Shown here: positions 1 to 8,380 of the stretch, piece after piece | Layout: the number at the start of each line of letters is the position of its first letter | How positions within the stretch are numbered: position 1 is the stretch's first letter | Source: Xenorhabdus sp014467285 | Lineage (GTDB): Bacteria > Pseudomonadota > Gammaproteobacteria > Enterobacterales > Enterobacteriaceae | NCBI RefSeq assembly: GCF_014467285.1 | Contig: NZ_NKHR01000003.1 | Coordinates: 124,001-188,000 of the forward strand | Reading direction: 5' to 3' | Length of the DNA stretch: 64,000 nucleotides | Made by a program: the position numbers and the translations under genes | The notes under the pieces: model-generated | What the model was told of the DNA's origin: nothing | Database searches by the model: none | The model's input: only the letters and a program-made list of their open reading frames with translations

Positions 1-330
1 CGATGCCTTGCAAAAGAAGGTGTTGATTTACAACAGTTACTTTCACTATCTTCACCTATTTACAGATTGGAGCTAGTCATGGTGGGACGGTTATTTGCAC
101 AAGATCCCCAGTTATATGCTGATATCATTATGTCTAGCCCTGAGAATATTGAACTTATCCGTCGTTATCATCAAAGTTTTGGGCAAGCTTTGGAAATATT
201 GGAACATAAGGATAAATCGACATTTATTGCGAGTTTTAACCAAGTCAGTGAATGGTTTGGTGATGAAGCAAACTGCTTCATGAAAGAAAGCCGAACTCTT
301 TTGCAACAGGCCAGTGATAGCAGGGTATAA
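1..330 (+). CDS. tyrA: TyrA T-protein (chorismate mutase/prephenate dehydrogenase), C-terminal fragment
   Basis: The open frame runs in from the window edge with no start inside; the first codons read RCLAKEGVDLQQLLSLSSPI. The segment YRLELVMVGRLFAQDPQLYA and the tail ending QASDSRV match the end of enterobacterial TyrA, the bifunctional cytoplasmic enzyme that makes prephenate from chorismate and oxidises it to 4-hydroxyphenylpyruvate for tyrosine. Only about 109 residues are present, all from the C-terminal part of the dehydrogenase domain, so catalytic residues are outside the window. It is convergent with pheA, as in E. coli. Identity is by recognition of family sequence; the truncation is purely the window boundary. 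Confidence 0.93.
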   Translation, partial: RCLAKEGVDLQQLLSLSSPIYRLELVMVGRLFAQDPQLYADIIMSSPENIELIRRYHQSFGQALEILEHKDKSTFIASFNQVSEWFGDEANCFMKESRTLLQQASDSRV

Positions 331-357
331 CAAGCACCTTAGTATGCTTATCATATA

Positions 358-386
358 AACCGGATGTTTCCATCCGGTTGCTTATT
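358..386. terminator. Bidirectional terminator between tyrA and pheA
   Basis: A perfect hairpin (AACCGGATG, loop TTTC, CATCCGGTT at 358-379) lies in the short gap between the convergent tyrA and pheA stop codons. The T-rich stretch after it on the plus strand is modest, so termination strength is inferred. Confidence 0.7.
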
Positions 387-387
387 G

Positions 388-1542
388 TTAGATTGGATCG
401 ATAGGAATGACATTCTCTGATGGGTAACATCCCAACACTTTCAAAAAGTGGGTGATTTCTGACAGCTCTTTGAGTACCTGTTGCATTTTTATGGAACGCA
501 GATTGGCTTGTACATCGATATAAAACATTTCTTCCCACGGCTTGCCATTTATTGGGCGGGATTCCAGCTTACTCATGACGATATCGTGCTTCTTCAAAAT
601 AATTAGCGCATCAACTAGTGCACCAGCTTGTTGCCCTGTTGACATAATAAACGTGGTTTTGGCAGGAACTTGGTCAGATACCTCAATAGATTTGCGGGCA
701 ACAACAATAAAGCGGGTACTATTGTCTTGCTGATTAGCCAGATTGTTTTCTAAAACGTGTAATCCATAAAGCCCTCCACCCGCTTCGCTGCCTAATGCTG
801 CTACTTCTGGTGAGTTGAGTTCAGAGACTTTCTGCATAGCGGCGGCTGTACTTTCACAATAGACAATATTCCAGTGAGGGTATTTATTCAGATATTGATT
901 ACACTGTTGGAAAGGTTGAGAGTGACTATAAACGGTTTTTATCCTGGAAATCTCAGTTTGCCCAGAAATCAATAAACAGTGATTGATTGGCAGGGTTATC
1001 TCTCCAACAAGGGATAAAGGTGTATTCTGCAATAAATCATAAACTTCATTGATCGCCCCGGAACTTGTATTTTCCAGTGGTAGAATGCCGTAATCTGCCT
1101 GACCAATCTCAACCAATGAAAAGATATCAGGGAATTTGTGGCAACTGCACTCCACCAATTGATTAAAATGACGAGCAGAAAATTGGCGAGCCGCAATATG
1201 AGAATAGGAACCTTTTGGCCCAAGAAAAGTAATGCGGGCAGAATCATAAGGTGTTTGATTCAGGTGCTGTTGCAACAAAGCTTGTTGAGTGAGCACTGAA
1301 TCCTCAATGATCATCTGAAAGAGCCGGGTAATGTAAAATCCATCTAAACCACGGGACTTACCTTTATCAATTAGTATGTTTAATAGCTCTCGTTCACGGT
1401 TTTTATCTCGAATAGGGCGATGATCGAGAAGTTTGGTTTGAGCGATACTACTGGCTAACTGCCGACGTTTAGCGAGTAAGTCCAGTAGATCCGCATCAAT
1501 ATTACTAATCTCTTCTCGTAAATTAATTAAATCTCGTTCCAT
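388..1542 (-). CDS. pheA: PheA P-protein: chorismate mutase/prephenate dehydratase
   Basis: 384 residues, the usual size of the enterobacterial P-protein. It converts chorismate to prephenate and then to phenylpyruvate, committing flux to phenylalanine. Residues 1-90 are the AroQ-type mutase helix region (LREEISNIDADLLDLLAKRR). From about residue 100 the dehydratase domain begins (ITFLGPKGSYSHIAARQF) and includes the TRFIVV motif. The C-terminal ACT-type regulatory domain keeps GALVDAL and ESRP, the Phe-binding motifs, so feedback inhibition is expected. The start at 1542 follows a leader-peptide attenuator (pheL), so expression should fall when charged tRNA-Phe is abundant. Convergent with tyrA as in E. 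coli. Confidence 0.97.
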   Translation of the reverse strand: MERDLINLREEISNIDADLLDLLAKRRQLASSIAQTKLLDHRPIRDKNRERELLNILIDKGKSRGLDGFYITRLFQMIIEDSVLTQQALLQQHLNQTPYDSARITFLGPKGSYSHIAARQFSARHFNQLVECSCHKFPDIFSLVEIGQADYGILPLENTSSGAINEVYDLLQNTPLSLVGEITLPINHCLLISGQTEISRIKTVYSHSQPFQQCNQYLNKYPHWNIVYCESTAAAMQKVSELNSPEVAALGSEAGGGLYGLHVLENNLANQQDNSTRFIVVARKSIEVSDQVPAKTTFIMSTGQQAGALVDALIILKKHDIVMSKLESRPINGKPWEEMFYIDVQANLRSIKMQQVLKELSEITHFLKVLGCYPSENVIPIDPI

Positions 1543-1611
1543 AGCATGTTCCTGACCTTCTTATCATGGGAATCGGTTGTGTTGTAGGTATTGTTTATAA
1601 CCTGTAAACAA

Positions 1612-1643
1612 AAAAACCTCCCATCGGTAGGGAGGTTTTTTGT
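1612..1643 (-). terminator. pheA attenuator terminator
   Basis: Read on the minus strand, AACCTCCC-TACCGAT-GGGAGGTT forms a GC-rich hairpin followed by a run of T. It lies between the pheL stop codon and pheA, the arrangement of a classical transcription attenuator. An anti-terminator made with upstream leader sequence is expected from the family but was not folded here. Confidence 0.88.
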
Positions 1644-1681
1644 TCGTCTTCTTGATTTCTTTTTAAAACGAAACAACCTCC

Positions 1682-1729
1682 TTATGAGAAGGTGAAAAAG
1701 AAAAATAAGAAAGACAAATTGATAGTCAT
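1682..1729 (-). CDS. pheL: pheA operon leader peptide PheL
   Basis: A 15-codon reading frame on the minus strand reads MTINLSFLFFFFTFS and ends TAA, followed at once by GGAGG. Seven of 15 residues are phenylalanine, four of them consecutive. Together with the terminator hairpin before pheA this is a Phe-sensing attenuation leader: ribosome stalling at Phe codons when charged tRNA-Phe is scarce would favour read-through. Equivalent to E. coli pheL in position, length and composition, though the first residues differ. Confidence 0.92.
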   Translation of the reverse strand: MTINLSFLFFFFTFS

Positions 1730-1838
1730 TTGGTTCGTTAGCGCATTACTTTACACATTTAATAATGTACTTTAATTAACCTATTTGAAGGGAAGTGTCA
1801 ACAGAAGGCTTTTATCGCCTTTATATTGCAGGCAGCAA

Positions 1839-1862
1839 AAACGCGCTCATTGAGCGCGTTAG
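1839..1862 (-). terminator. raiA terminator
   Basis: The palindrome AACGCGCTCATTGAGCGCGTT sits just after the raiA stop. On the minus strand the stem is followed by a T tract (GCGTTTTTGC), which makes it a plausible intrinsic terminator for raiA. Confidence 0.75.
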
Positions 1863-1880
1863 AACAAGAATAAGGAATGG

Positions 1881-2213
1881 TTATACTTCCAGATTAAGGT
1901 TGGACTCTTTTACACTGTTATCTGCGCGACGAGCTTCTGCCTTATGTTGTACTTTATTGAGCTGACGCTCCAATTTTGTAAGTAGTTCGTTGATAGCAGC
2001 ATACATGTCCTCATGTTTGGCACTGGCAACCAATGTGCCATTCGGTGTGCCAATTGTAGCATCAACCAAAAATCCTTGCGGCTCTTTTGATAGTACAATA
2101 TGTGGACTAATTAGGTTGACTTGCCATTTGCTCAACTTATTTAGACGGTCTTCTACATGGCTACGAATTGCGGGGGTAATTTCCATTTGCTTACTGGTAA
2201 TGTTTACTAACAT
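1881..2213 (-). CDS. raiA: Ribosome-associated inhibitor RaiA (YfiA/HPF family)
   Basis: 110 residues, close to the 113 of E. coli RaiA. Begins MLVNITSKQMEITPAIRSHV and contains SKEPQGF and GTLVASAKHEDMYAAIN, near-identical to the family. The protein binds the 30S decoding site of 70S ribosomes in cold or stationary phase, blocks initiation and opposes 100S dimer formation. It is a short HPF-like protein with no long C-terminal dimerisation domain. The gene is monocistronic, bounded by a terminator, and lies between pheL-pheA and bamD as in E. coli. An imperfect CRP-like site lies 63 bp upstream. Confidence 0.96.
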   Translation of the reverse strand: MLVNITSKQMEITPAIRSHVEDRLNKLSKWQVNLISPHIVLSKEPQGFLVDATIGTPNGTLVASAKHEDMYAAINELLTKLERQLNKVQHKAEARRADNSVKESNLNLEV

Positions 2214-2276
2214 ATAGTTACCTCTTAATGTTACTCCGTCTTCAATAAACTCAGCATACCGCGCTTTTGTGCAAAA

Positions 2277-2296
2277 AGAATGATCTAAATCACTTT
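2277..2296. promoter_or_regulatory. Possible CRP site upstream of raiA
   Basis: AATGA-TCTAAA-TCACT resembles the CRP consensus TGTGA-N6-TCACA: the right half matches four of five positions, the left half three of five. It lies 60-80 bp upstream of the raiA start. This is an inference from the consensus only; no promoter elements were fixed around it. Confidence 0.3.
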
Positions 2297-2494
2297 TGTT
2301 GTGCGATTTCTAAAGCAAGTGACAGAATTGTGATAGTCGAGGAAGTTATGGATAATTTTTGTTGCGGAGTGGTGCATTATGCGTCATTATCAGTCAGTTG
2401 TGGTATTATAAATTATGTTATAATTTTATAATGTGAATTATTTTCATCATGAAAATATTGTAAATGTAATTAAAATTAAAATCATTCTAGTTTT

Positions 2495-2534
2495 CCGCTA
2501 ATCCGCTAATCCGCTAATCCGCTAATCCGCTAAT
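2495..2534. repeat. Tandem array of five 8-bp units CCGCTAAT
   Basis: Five exact head-to-tail copies of CCGCTAAT lie in the AT-rich 409-bp gap between bamD and raiA (both minus strand). The array sits downstream of the bamD terminator and about 280 bp upstream of raiA, so it is unlikely to be coding. Perfect identity of the units suggests recent slippage. Confidence 0.95.
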
Positions 2535-2560
2535 TAAAGAGCAAAAATTGAATGATATAA

Positions 2561-2590
2561 AAAAACAGCAACTGTTTAGCTGCTGTTTTT
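2561..2590 (-). terminator. bamD terminator
   Basis: AAAAACAGCA and TGCTGTTTTT form a 10-bp stem around a 10-nt loop, 33 bp past the bamD stop. A-rich and T-rich flanks make it potentially active in both directions. Confidence 0.8.
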
Positions 2591-2622
2591 GAACGCTTGT
2601 TTAAACCTTACAAGGTTAAATT

Positions 2623-3354
2623 TTATGCAGGATTGGCTGCAATAAGTTGTGCTACTTTATTGGCTTCAGCCGTTAACCCCAGTTCCTTATAAGCTGATTC
2701 CATATAAGGGAGGGCTTCCAAAGTCGCTTTAGTATCAGGATAATCTCGTAACATCTGTTCTACGCGATTGACAACTGCTACATAAGCGCTGCGTTTAGTG
2801 TAATATTTCACGACGGCAAGTTCATACTTAGCCAAGCGCTCCTTAAGGAATACTAAACGCTTGGTAGCGTCGGCTGCATATTGACTGTTTGGATAGTAAC
2901 GTACGAGCTGATTGAAATCACGGAATGCGGCACGGGCATGCTCAGGATCACGATCTGAACGATCAATACCGAAAAAGCCTTGTAATGCACTATCATCCAG
3001 AGCTTGTGAAACTAATCCACGCATATACATTACATAGTCGATATTAGGATGGGTTGGGTTCAAGCGCATGAAACGGTCAATGGATGCGAGAGCCAGTGGA
3101 AATTCTGCTGATTTGTAGTAGGCGTAGATCAAATCAAGCTGAACTTGTTGGGAGTACGGCCCAAAAGGATAACGGTTATCAAGGGATTCCAGTTGCTTGA
3201 TAGCCGCTTTATAGTTACCTTCTTGTAGCTTTTCCTGCCCGGTTGAATAAATTTGAGATGGCGGGATATCAGGAACAGCATCCTTATTGCTGGAGCATCC
3301 AGATAAAACCAGGCTCAATGTGGTCGCTGCCACCAGATATTTCATGCGAATCAT
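2623..3354 (-). CDS. bamD: Outer-membrane assembly lipoprotein BamD
   Basis: Essential subunit of the BAM complex, which folds beta-barrel proteins into the outer membrane; BamD is anchored on the periplasmic face and binds BamA. The frame extends upstream to 3471, but the start at 3354 (MIRMKYLVAATT) gives a lipoprotein signal with lipobox LSGC and lipidated Cys20, like E. coli MTRMKYLV; the upstream extension has no signal-like features. The mature part carries the TPR-containing segment YPFGPYSQQVQLDLIYAYYK and the block PNIDYVMYMRGL. About 243 residues, normal for the family. Divergent from rluD with a 138-bp shared promoter region. Confidence 0.96.
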   Translation of the reverse strand: MIRMKYLVAATTLSLVLSGCSSNKDAVPDIPPSQIYSTGQEKLQEGNYKAAIKQLESLDNRYPFGPYSQQVQLDLIYAYYKSAEFPLALASIDRFMRLNPTHPNIDYVMYMRGLVSQALDDSALQGFFGIDRSDRDPEHARAAFRDFNQLVRYYPNSQYAADATKRLVFLKERLAKYELAVVKYYTKRSAYVAVVNRVEQMLRDYPDTKATLEALPYMESAYKELGLTAEANKVAQLIAANPA

Positions 3355-3492
3355 CACGTGTTGATTATCCTCTGAGAGTTTTCTGGGAGACTGTCCGTGA
3401 AGCTCCCGGCAAAATATAGAGTTACAATAGCACACTATTTTAAATGAAACGGCCTCGCCGTCAAAACTCAACGTAAAATATAGAAATTATAT

Positions 3493-4470
3493 ATGGCACA
3501 ACAAATCCGACTTAATGCAATAGTCGCTGAATCTCAGCTTGGTCAACGTTTAGATCAAGCTTTGGCCGAATTGTTCCCCGATTATTCCAGATCACGTATA
3601 AAAGAGTGGATCTTGGATAATAAAGTTCAAGTTAACGGTAAATTAATTAATAAACCAAAAGAAAAAGTTCTGGGTGGTGAAGAAATTTCCATCAATGCTA
3701 TCATTGAAGAAGATGCACGTTGGGAACCACAGGATATTGAATTGAATATTGTTTATGAAGATGACGATATTCTGGTAATCAATAAACCACGAGATTTGGT
3801 TGTTCATCCCGGAGCGGGTAACCCTGATGGAACAGTATTGAATGCGCTGTTATACCGCTACCCTGAAATTGCGGATGTGCCTCGAGCAGGTATTGTCCAC
3901 CGTCTCGATAAAGATACGACAGGATTGATGGTTGTCGCAAAAACTGTACCAGCACAAACTCGCTTGGTGGAATCTCTGCAATTACGTGAAATAACACGTG
4001 AATATGAAGCTGTAGCTTTGGGATGTATGACGGCTGGTGGAATGGTAGAAGAACCGATTTCCCGTCATCCAACTAAACGGACACATATGGCAGTACATCC
4101 TATGGGAAAACCTGCTGTTACTCATTATCGAGTTATGGAGCATTTTCGTGCGCATACCCGTTTGCGTTTGCGTTTGGAAACAGGCAGGACGCATCAAATT
4201 CGTGTACATATGGCGCATATTAAACATCCTTTGGTTGGAGATCCTCTGTACGGCGGACGTCCTCGTCCTTTAAAAGGCGCCTCAGACGAATTTCGCGAAG
4301 TGATGCGCAACTTTGATCGGCAAGCATTGCATGCCACCATGTTACGCCTTTACCATCCGATCACGGGTATTGAGATGGAATGGCATGCACCGCTCCCGGA
4401 TGACATGGTTAAATTGATTGAAGTAATGAAAGCAGACGCTGAAACTTTCAAAGATGAAATGGACTGGTAG
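3493..4470 (+). CDS. rluD: 23S rRNA pseudouridine synthase RluD
   Basis: 325 residues versus 326 in E. coli. RluD makes pseudouridines 1911, 1915 and 1917 in helix 69 of 23S rRNA, which matters for ribosome assembly and termination. An N-terminal S4-like RNA-binding domain (SRSRIKEWILDNKVQVNGK, residues 33-51) precedes the RluA-type catalytic domain. The signature HRLDKDTTGL contains the catalytic Asp139, and RTHQIRVHM follows near residue 230. It is followed after 4 bp by pgeF, so the two are probably co-transcribed. Confidence 0.97.
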   Translation: MAQQIRLNAIVAESQLGQRLDQALAELFPDYSRSRIKEWILDNKVQVNGKLINKPKEKVLGGEEISINAIIEEDARWEPQDIELNIVYEDDDILVINKPRDLVVHPGAGNPDGTVLNALLYRYPEIADVPRAGIVHRLDKDTTGLMVVAKTVPAQTRLVESLQLREITREYEAVALGCMTAGGMVEEPISRHPTKRTHMAVHPMGKPAVTHYRVMEHFRAHTRLRLRLETGRTHQIRVHMAHIKHPLVGDPLYGGRPRPLKGASDEFREVMRNFDRQALHATMLRLYHPITGIEMEWHAPLPDDMVKLIEVMKADAETFKDEMDW

Positions 4471-4474
4471 GTAA

Positions 4475-5206
4475 ATGACATCACTGATTTTCCCTGATTG
4501 GCCGCAGCCTGATAATGTTGGCGCTTGTAGTACAACCCGTTTGGGGGGCGTAAGCCTGTCTCCATATGACAGTTTAAACTTGGGTGCTCATGTTGGAGAC
4601 AAACCAGAAAGTGTAGAGCGAAATAGAACATTGCTGGTTGAATATGCTCAATTGCCGCAACATCCCACTTGGTTGGAACAAGTACACGGAACACGTGTTA
4701 TTACTCTTGGTGGTCAGTTACAGGAAAATAATCAGGCTGATGCCGTTTACACTAATATCCCGGGGCAGGTTTGTGCTGTTATGACAGCAGATTGCCTCCC
4801 CGTATTATTTTGCAGTATTTCAGGAGATGAGATTGCAGCAGCTCATGCCGGATGGCGTGGGTTATGTGCAGGAGTATTGGAAAATACGGTATCTCGATTT
4901 AATGCAAAACCTGAAATGATCCGCGTGTGGTTAGGGCCAGCGATTGGCCCTGAAAAATTTGAGGTGGGCAGTGAAGTCAGGGACGCTTTCATTGCGACCA
5001 ACTCTGATCTAGCGCAAGCCTTCATACCTTATGGTGATAAATTTCTGGCAAATATTTATTTACTGGCTAAATTGAAATTGCAGTCTGTGGGGATAACAGA
5101 CATTTTCGGTGGAACTGCGTGCACAGTCACAGAGGAAAAAACCTTTTTCTCTTATCGTCGTGATGGTAACACGGGGCGAATGGCAACTTTAATCTGGTTG
5201 CGATAA
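4475..5206 (+). CDS. pgeF: PgeF/YfiH multicopper-like purine nucleoside phosphorylase, peptidoglycan editing factor
   Basis: 243 residues of the YfiH/DUF152 family. Conserved blocks TADCLPVLF, AAHAGWRGL, and CTVTEEKTFFSYRRDGNTGR near the C-terminus carry the metal-binding His and Cys residues of the family. In E. coli the protein prevents mis-incorporation of L-Ser for L-Ala in muropeptides; related enzymes cleave purine nucleosides. Cytoplasmic, no signal peptide. It starts 4 bp after rluD and precedes clpB, the same order as in E. coli. The biochemical role is from the family, not from the sequence itself. Confidence 0.92.
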   Translation: MTSLIFPDWPQPDNVGACSTTRLGGVSLSPYDSLNLGAHVGDKPESVERNRTLLVEYAQLPQHPTWLEQVHGTRVITLGGQLQENNQADAVYTNIPGQVCAVMTADCLPVLFCSISGDEIAAAHAGWRGLCAGVLENTVSRFNAKPEMIRVWLGPAIGPEKFEVGSEVRDAFIATNSDLAQAFIPYGDKFLANIYLLAKLKLQSVGITDIFGGTACTVTEEKTFFSYRRDGNTGRMATLIWLR

Positions 5207-5268
5207 CCTACCTTACAGGACGATCTTTGGTGTATAGCGTTCAGTTTCCAATTAACTTTTCAGAATAC

Positions 5269-5296
5269 CTTGAATATTTAAAGAATGGCCTTATCT
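5269..5296 (+). promoter_or_regulatory. Sigma-32 heat-shock promoter of clpB
   Basis: CTTGAA (5269-5274) and CCTTATCT (5289-5296) with a 14-bp spacer match the sigma-32 pattern (CTTGAA / CCCCATNT) and align with the known E. coli clpB promoter. The following stretch TAATCTCCAGTAGCAA also matches E. coli as I recall it. Confidence 0.8.
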
Positions 5297-5335
5297 AATC
5301 TCCAGTAGCAAATTCTGACCAGTATTGGAGGTGTT

Positions 5336-7909
5336 ATGCGTCTGGATCGTCTTACCAATAAATTCCAGCTTGCTCTCGCTGACGCCCAATCCCTCGCATT
5401 AGGGCGTGATAATCAATTCATTGAACCTATCCACTTGATGAGCGCATTGCTCAATCAAGAAGGTGGCTCTGTTCGTCCTTTATTGGCGTCAGCAGGGGTG
5501 GATACGGATAGCTTTAATAATCAACTTAATCAGGCTCTGAACCGATTGCCAAAAGTAGAGGGCAACGGTGGGGATGTTCAGGTATCCAATGAGCTGGGGC
5601 GTTATTTAAACCTGTGTGACAAACTTTCGCAAAAAGCAGGTGATAACTTTATTTCTTCTGAACTCTTTGTTCTGGCAGCAATAGAAGAACGTGGCACATT
5701 AAGTGACATACTGAAAGCTGTTGGGGCAAACAAAGCTAAAATCACTAAGGCAATAGAACAAATGCGTGGTGGTGAAAATGTGAATGATCAAGGCGCAGAA
5801 GATCAGCGTCAGGCATTAAAGAAATATACAATTGATCTGACTGAACGTGCTGAACAAGGAAAATTAGACCCTGTTATCGGGCGTGACGAAGAAATTCGTC
5901 GCACAATTCAGGTGTTGCAGCGTAGAACTAAAAACAATCCCGTTCTTATTGGCGAACCGGGCGTTGGGAAAACGGCCATTGTTGAAGGTTTGGCACAGCG
6001 CATTGTTAACGGTGAAGTTCCTGAGGGATTGAAAAACAAACGTGTTTTATCCCTTGATATGGGCGCACTGTTGGCGGGTGCGAAATACCGCGGTGAATTT
6101 GAAGAACGTTTGAAAGGTGTTTTGAACGATCTCGCCAAACAGGAAGGCTCAGTTATCCTGTTTATTGATGAATTGCATACCATGGTAGGAGCGGGTAAAG
6201 CTGAAGGTGCAATGGATGCTGGTAACATGCTGAAGCCCGCTCTGGCTCGCGGTGAACTGCACTGTGTTGGAGCGACGACATTGGATGAATATCGGCAGTA
6301 CATTGAAAAGGATGCTGCCTTGGAGCGTCGCTTCCAAAAAGTTTACGTTGCAGAGCCTACTGTTGAAGACACCATTGCTATTCTGCGCGGGCTCAAAGAA
6401 CGTTATGAATTGCATCATCATGTACAGATTACCGACCCGGCAATCGTTGCAGCAGCAACATTATCTCATCGCTATATTTCTGATCGTATGCTGCCTGATA
6501 AAGCAATTGATTTGATTGATGAAGCAGGGGCAAGCCTGCGTATGCAGATGGATTCTAAACCAGAAGCATTGGATCGTCTGGAGCGTCGTGTTATTCAATT
6601 AAAGCTCGAACAGCAGGCACTGAAAAAAGAGTCTGATGATGCCAGTAAGAAACGTTTAGAGATGCTGAATGAAGAATTGGCGGAAAAAGAGCGTGAATAC
6701 TCTGAACTGGAAGAAGAGTGGAAAGCTGAGAAAGCGGAACTTAGTGGTACCCAGAACATCAAGGCTGAGTTAGAACATGCACGTATTGAGTTAGAAAAAG
6801 CTCGCCGTAGTGGTGACTTGGCCAAAATGTCTGAAATTCAGTACGGAAAAATTCCGGAATTGGAAAAACGTCTGACAGCGGCAACAGCAGCAGAAAATCG
6901 TCATATGAAACTGCTGCGTAATAAAGTCACGGATGCTGAAATTGCTGAAATACTTGCTCGTTGGACAGGAATTCCTGTTTCCAGAATGTTGGAGAGTGAA
7001 AAAGACAAATTGTTGCGCATGGAGCAAGAATTGCATAAACGTGTTATCGGGCAAAATGAAGCTGTGGATGCCGTATCGAATGCAATTCGTCGTAGCAGAG
7101 CCGGATTATCTGATCCTAATCGTCCAATTGGCTCTTTTATGTTCTTGGGGCCGACTGGGGTTGGTAAAACAGAATTGTGTAAGGCGCTGGCTAATTTCTT
7201 ATTCGACAGTGATGATGCTATGGTGCGTATCGATATGTCGGAATTTATGGAAAAACACGCCGTTTCAAGATTAGTGGGTGCTCCTCCAGGATATGTTGGA
7301 TACGAAGAAGGTGGTTATTTGACAGAAGCCGTGCGCCGTCGTCCCTATTCAGTCATTTTGTTGGATGAAGTAGAGAAAGCCCACCCAGATGTTTTCAATA
7401 TATTGTTGCAGGTATTGGATGATGGTCGTTTGACCGATGGTCAGGGAAGAACGGTGGATTTTCGTAATACGGTTGTGATTATGACCTCTAACTTAGGTTC
7501 AGATATGATTCAGGAACGTTTTGGTTCACTGGATTATACAGGAATGAAAGATATGGTGATGGAGGTAGTTGGTCATCATTTCAGACCTGAGTTTATTAAC
7601 CGTGTTGATGAAGTCGTTGTATTCCATCCATTAGGGAAGGAACATTTAACATCTATTGCGAAGATTCAATTGCAACGTTTATATCAGCGTCTGGAAGAAC
7701 GGGGTTATCAAGTTACGATGACACCTTCCGCATTAGAGAAACTGAGTGAAGCTGGTTTTGATCCTGTATATGGTGCTCGTCCATTAAAACGTGCTATTCA
7801 GCAAGAGATTGAAAACCCACTGGCTCAACAAATTCTCTCTGGCAAGTTGATTCCGGGCAAATTGGTGACTTTGGAGCTGGAAAATAACCGTATTGTTGCA
7901 ATGCAATAA
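5336..7909 (+). CDS. clpB: ClpB disaggregase (Hsp100 AAA+ chaperone)
   Basis: 857 residues, the same length as E. coli ClpB. With DnaK it extracts and refolds proteins from aggregates as a hexameric ring. Order: ClpN domain (1-145), first AAA+ with Walker A GEPGVGKT (about 206-213) and Walker B VILFIDELH, the coiled-coil middle domain (about 410-525, RLERRVIQLKLEQQALKKE), second AAA+ with GPTGVGKT (about 605-612) and VILLDEVEKA, then the C-terminal D2-small domain. The ATG at 5336 has a strong GGAGGTG site and a sigma-32 promoter upstream. No internal-start form was evaluated. Followed by an intrinsic terminator and an rRNA operon. Confidence 0.98.
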   Translation: MRLDRLTNKFQLALADAQSLALGRDNQFIEPIHLMSALLNQEGGSVRPLLASAGVDTDSFNNQLNQALNRLPKVEGNGGDVQVSNELGRYLNLCDKLSQKAGDNFISSELFVLAAIEERGTLSDILKAVGANKAKITKAIEQMRGGENVNDQGAEDQRQALKKYTIDLTERAEQGKLDPVIGRDEEIRRTIQVLQRRTKNNPVLIGEPGVGKTAIVEGLAQRIVNGEVPEGLKNKRVLSLDMGALLAGAKYRGEFEERLKGVLNDLAKQEGSVILFIDELHTMVGAGKAEGAMDAGNMLKPALARGELHCVGATTLDEYRQYIEKDAALERRFQKVYVAEPTVEDTIAILRGLKERYELHHHVQITDPAIVAAATLSHRYISDRMLPDKAIDLIDEAGASLRMQMDSKPEALDRLERRVIQLKLEQQALKKESDDASKKRLEMLNEELAEKEREYSELEEEWKAEKAELSGTQNIKAELEHARIELEKARRSGDLAKMSEIQYGKIPELEKRLTAATAAENRHMKLLRNKVTDAEIAEILARWTGIPVSRMLESEKDKLLRMEQELHKRVIGQNEAVDAVSNAIRRSRAGLSDPNRPIGSFMFLGPTGVGKTELCKALANFLFDSDDAMVRIDMSEFMEKHAVSRLVGAPPGYVGYEEGGYLTEAVRRRPYSVILLDEVEKAHPDVFNILLQVLDDGRLTDGQGRTVDFRNTVVIMTSNLGSDMIQERFGSLDYTGMKDMVMEVVGHHFRPEFINRVDEVVVFHPLGKEHLTSIAKIQLQRLYQRLEERGYQVTMTPSALEKLSEAGFDPVYGARPLKRAIQQEIENPLAQQILSGKLIPGKLVTLELENNRIVAMQ

Positions 7910-7923
7910 CACTGTTTACTTAG

Positions 7924-7985
7924 AGCCTCTTTAATTAAAAGAGGCAGTGAAGATAAAAAGAGGTGAAAAAAACACCTCTTTTTTC
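7924..7985 (+). terminator. clpB terminator, two stacked hairpins
   Basis: GCCTCTTTAATTAAAAGAGGC forms a first hairpin at 7925-7945. AAAGAGGTG-AAAAAAA-CACCTCTTTTTT forms a second at about 7957-7985 with a T tail, the likely intrinsic terminator before the rRNA promoters. Confidence 0.8.
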
Positions 7986-8065
7986 TTTTTGTAGACCAAT
8001 AAAACATCAAATTAGGCTGTTTTGGGCGATAAGTAAGCGGTTGAGAGGTTTTTTTAAAATAACTA

Positions 8066-8093
8066 TTGCCAGTATCACAAAAGTCCCTATAAT
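8066..8093 (+). promoter_or_regulatory. rRNA operon promoter P1
   Basis: TTGCCA (8066-8071), a 16-bp spacer and TATAAT (8088-8093) followed by the GC-rich discriminator GCGCTTCCG, the hallmark of growth-rate and ppGpp-controlled rrn P1 promoters. The upstream stretch GGTTTTTTTAAAATAACTA is an UP-element candidate. Confidence 0.85.
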
Positions 8094-8164
8094 GCGCTTC
8101 CGTTGTCACGACAAACACACAAACATGTCGGGATGACAAAGTGAAAAGCCCTGAAAAATAAGGC

Positions 8165-8192
8165 TTGACACATGAGGCGAAAAGCGTAAGAT
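8165..8192 (+). promoter_or_regulatory. rRNA operon promoter P2
   Basis: A consensus TTGACA (8165-8170), a 16-bp spacer and TAAGAT (8187-8192) about 100 bp downstream of P1, the usual P1-P2 distance in enterobacterial rrn operons. Confidence 0.8.
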
Positions 8193-8231
8193 ACGCAGCC
8201 TCGCAACCCGGAAGGATTTTCCCGGTTGCCA

Positions 8232-8244
8232 CGCTCTTTAACAA
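8232..8244 (+). promoter_or_regulatory. rrn leader boxA antitermination element
   Basis: CGCTCTTTAACAA matches the E. coli rrn boxA (TGCTCTTTAACAA) at all but the first base. It binds the NusB-S10 antitermination complex in rRNA leaders. It lies in the leader between P2 and 16S. Confidence 0.85.
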
Positions 8245-8380
8245 ATTAATCAGACAATCTGTGTGGGCACTCGCAAGACACTATCGACGCCGAAAGGCGA
8301 AAAAATACAAGTCTTGAAGAGTGACTGAACAGTTAATTCATTACGAATGAACACAGTGTAATTCTTTGAGCATCAAACTT

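Noticed and set aside
3355..3471. N-terminal extension of bamD by 39 residues
   Set aside because: The extension lacks a signal peptide and would bury the lipoprotein signal; the start at 3354 matches the family.
7825..8244. 139-codon minus-strand frame over the clpB end and the rrn promoters
   Set aside because: Overlaps well-supported clpB coding sequence, its terminator and both rrn promoters; no recognisable protein features.
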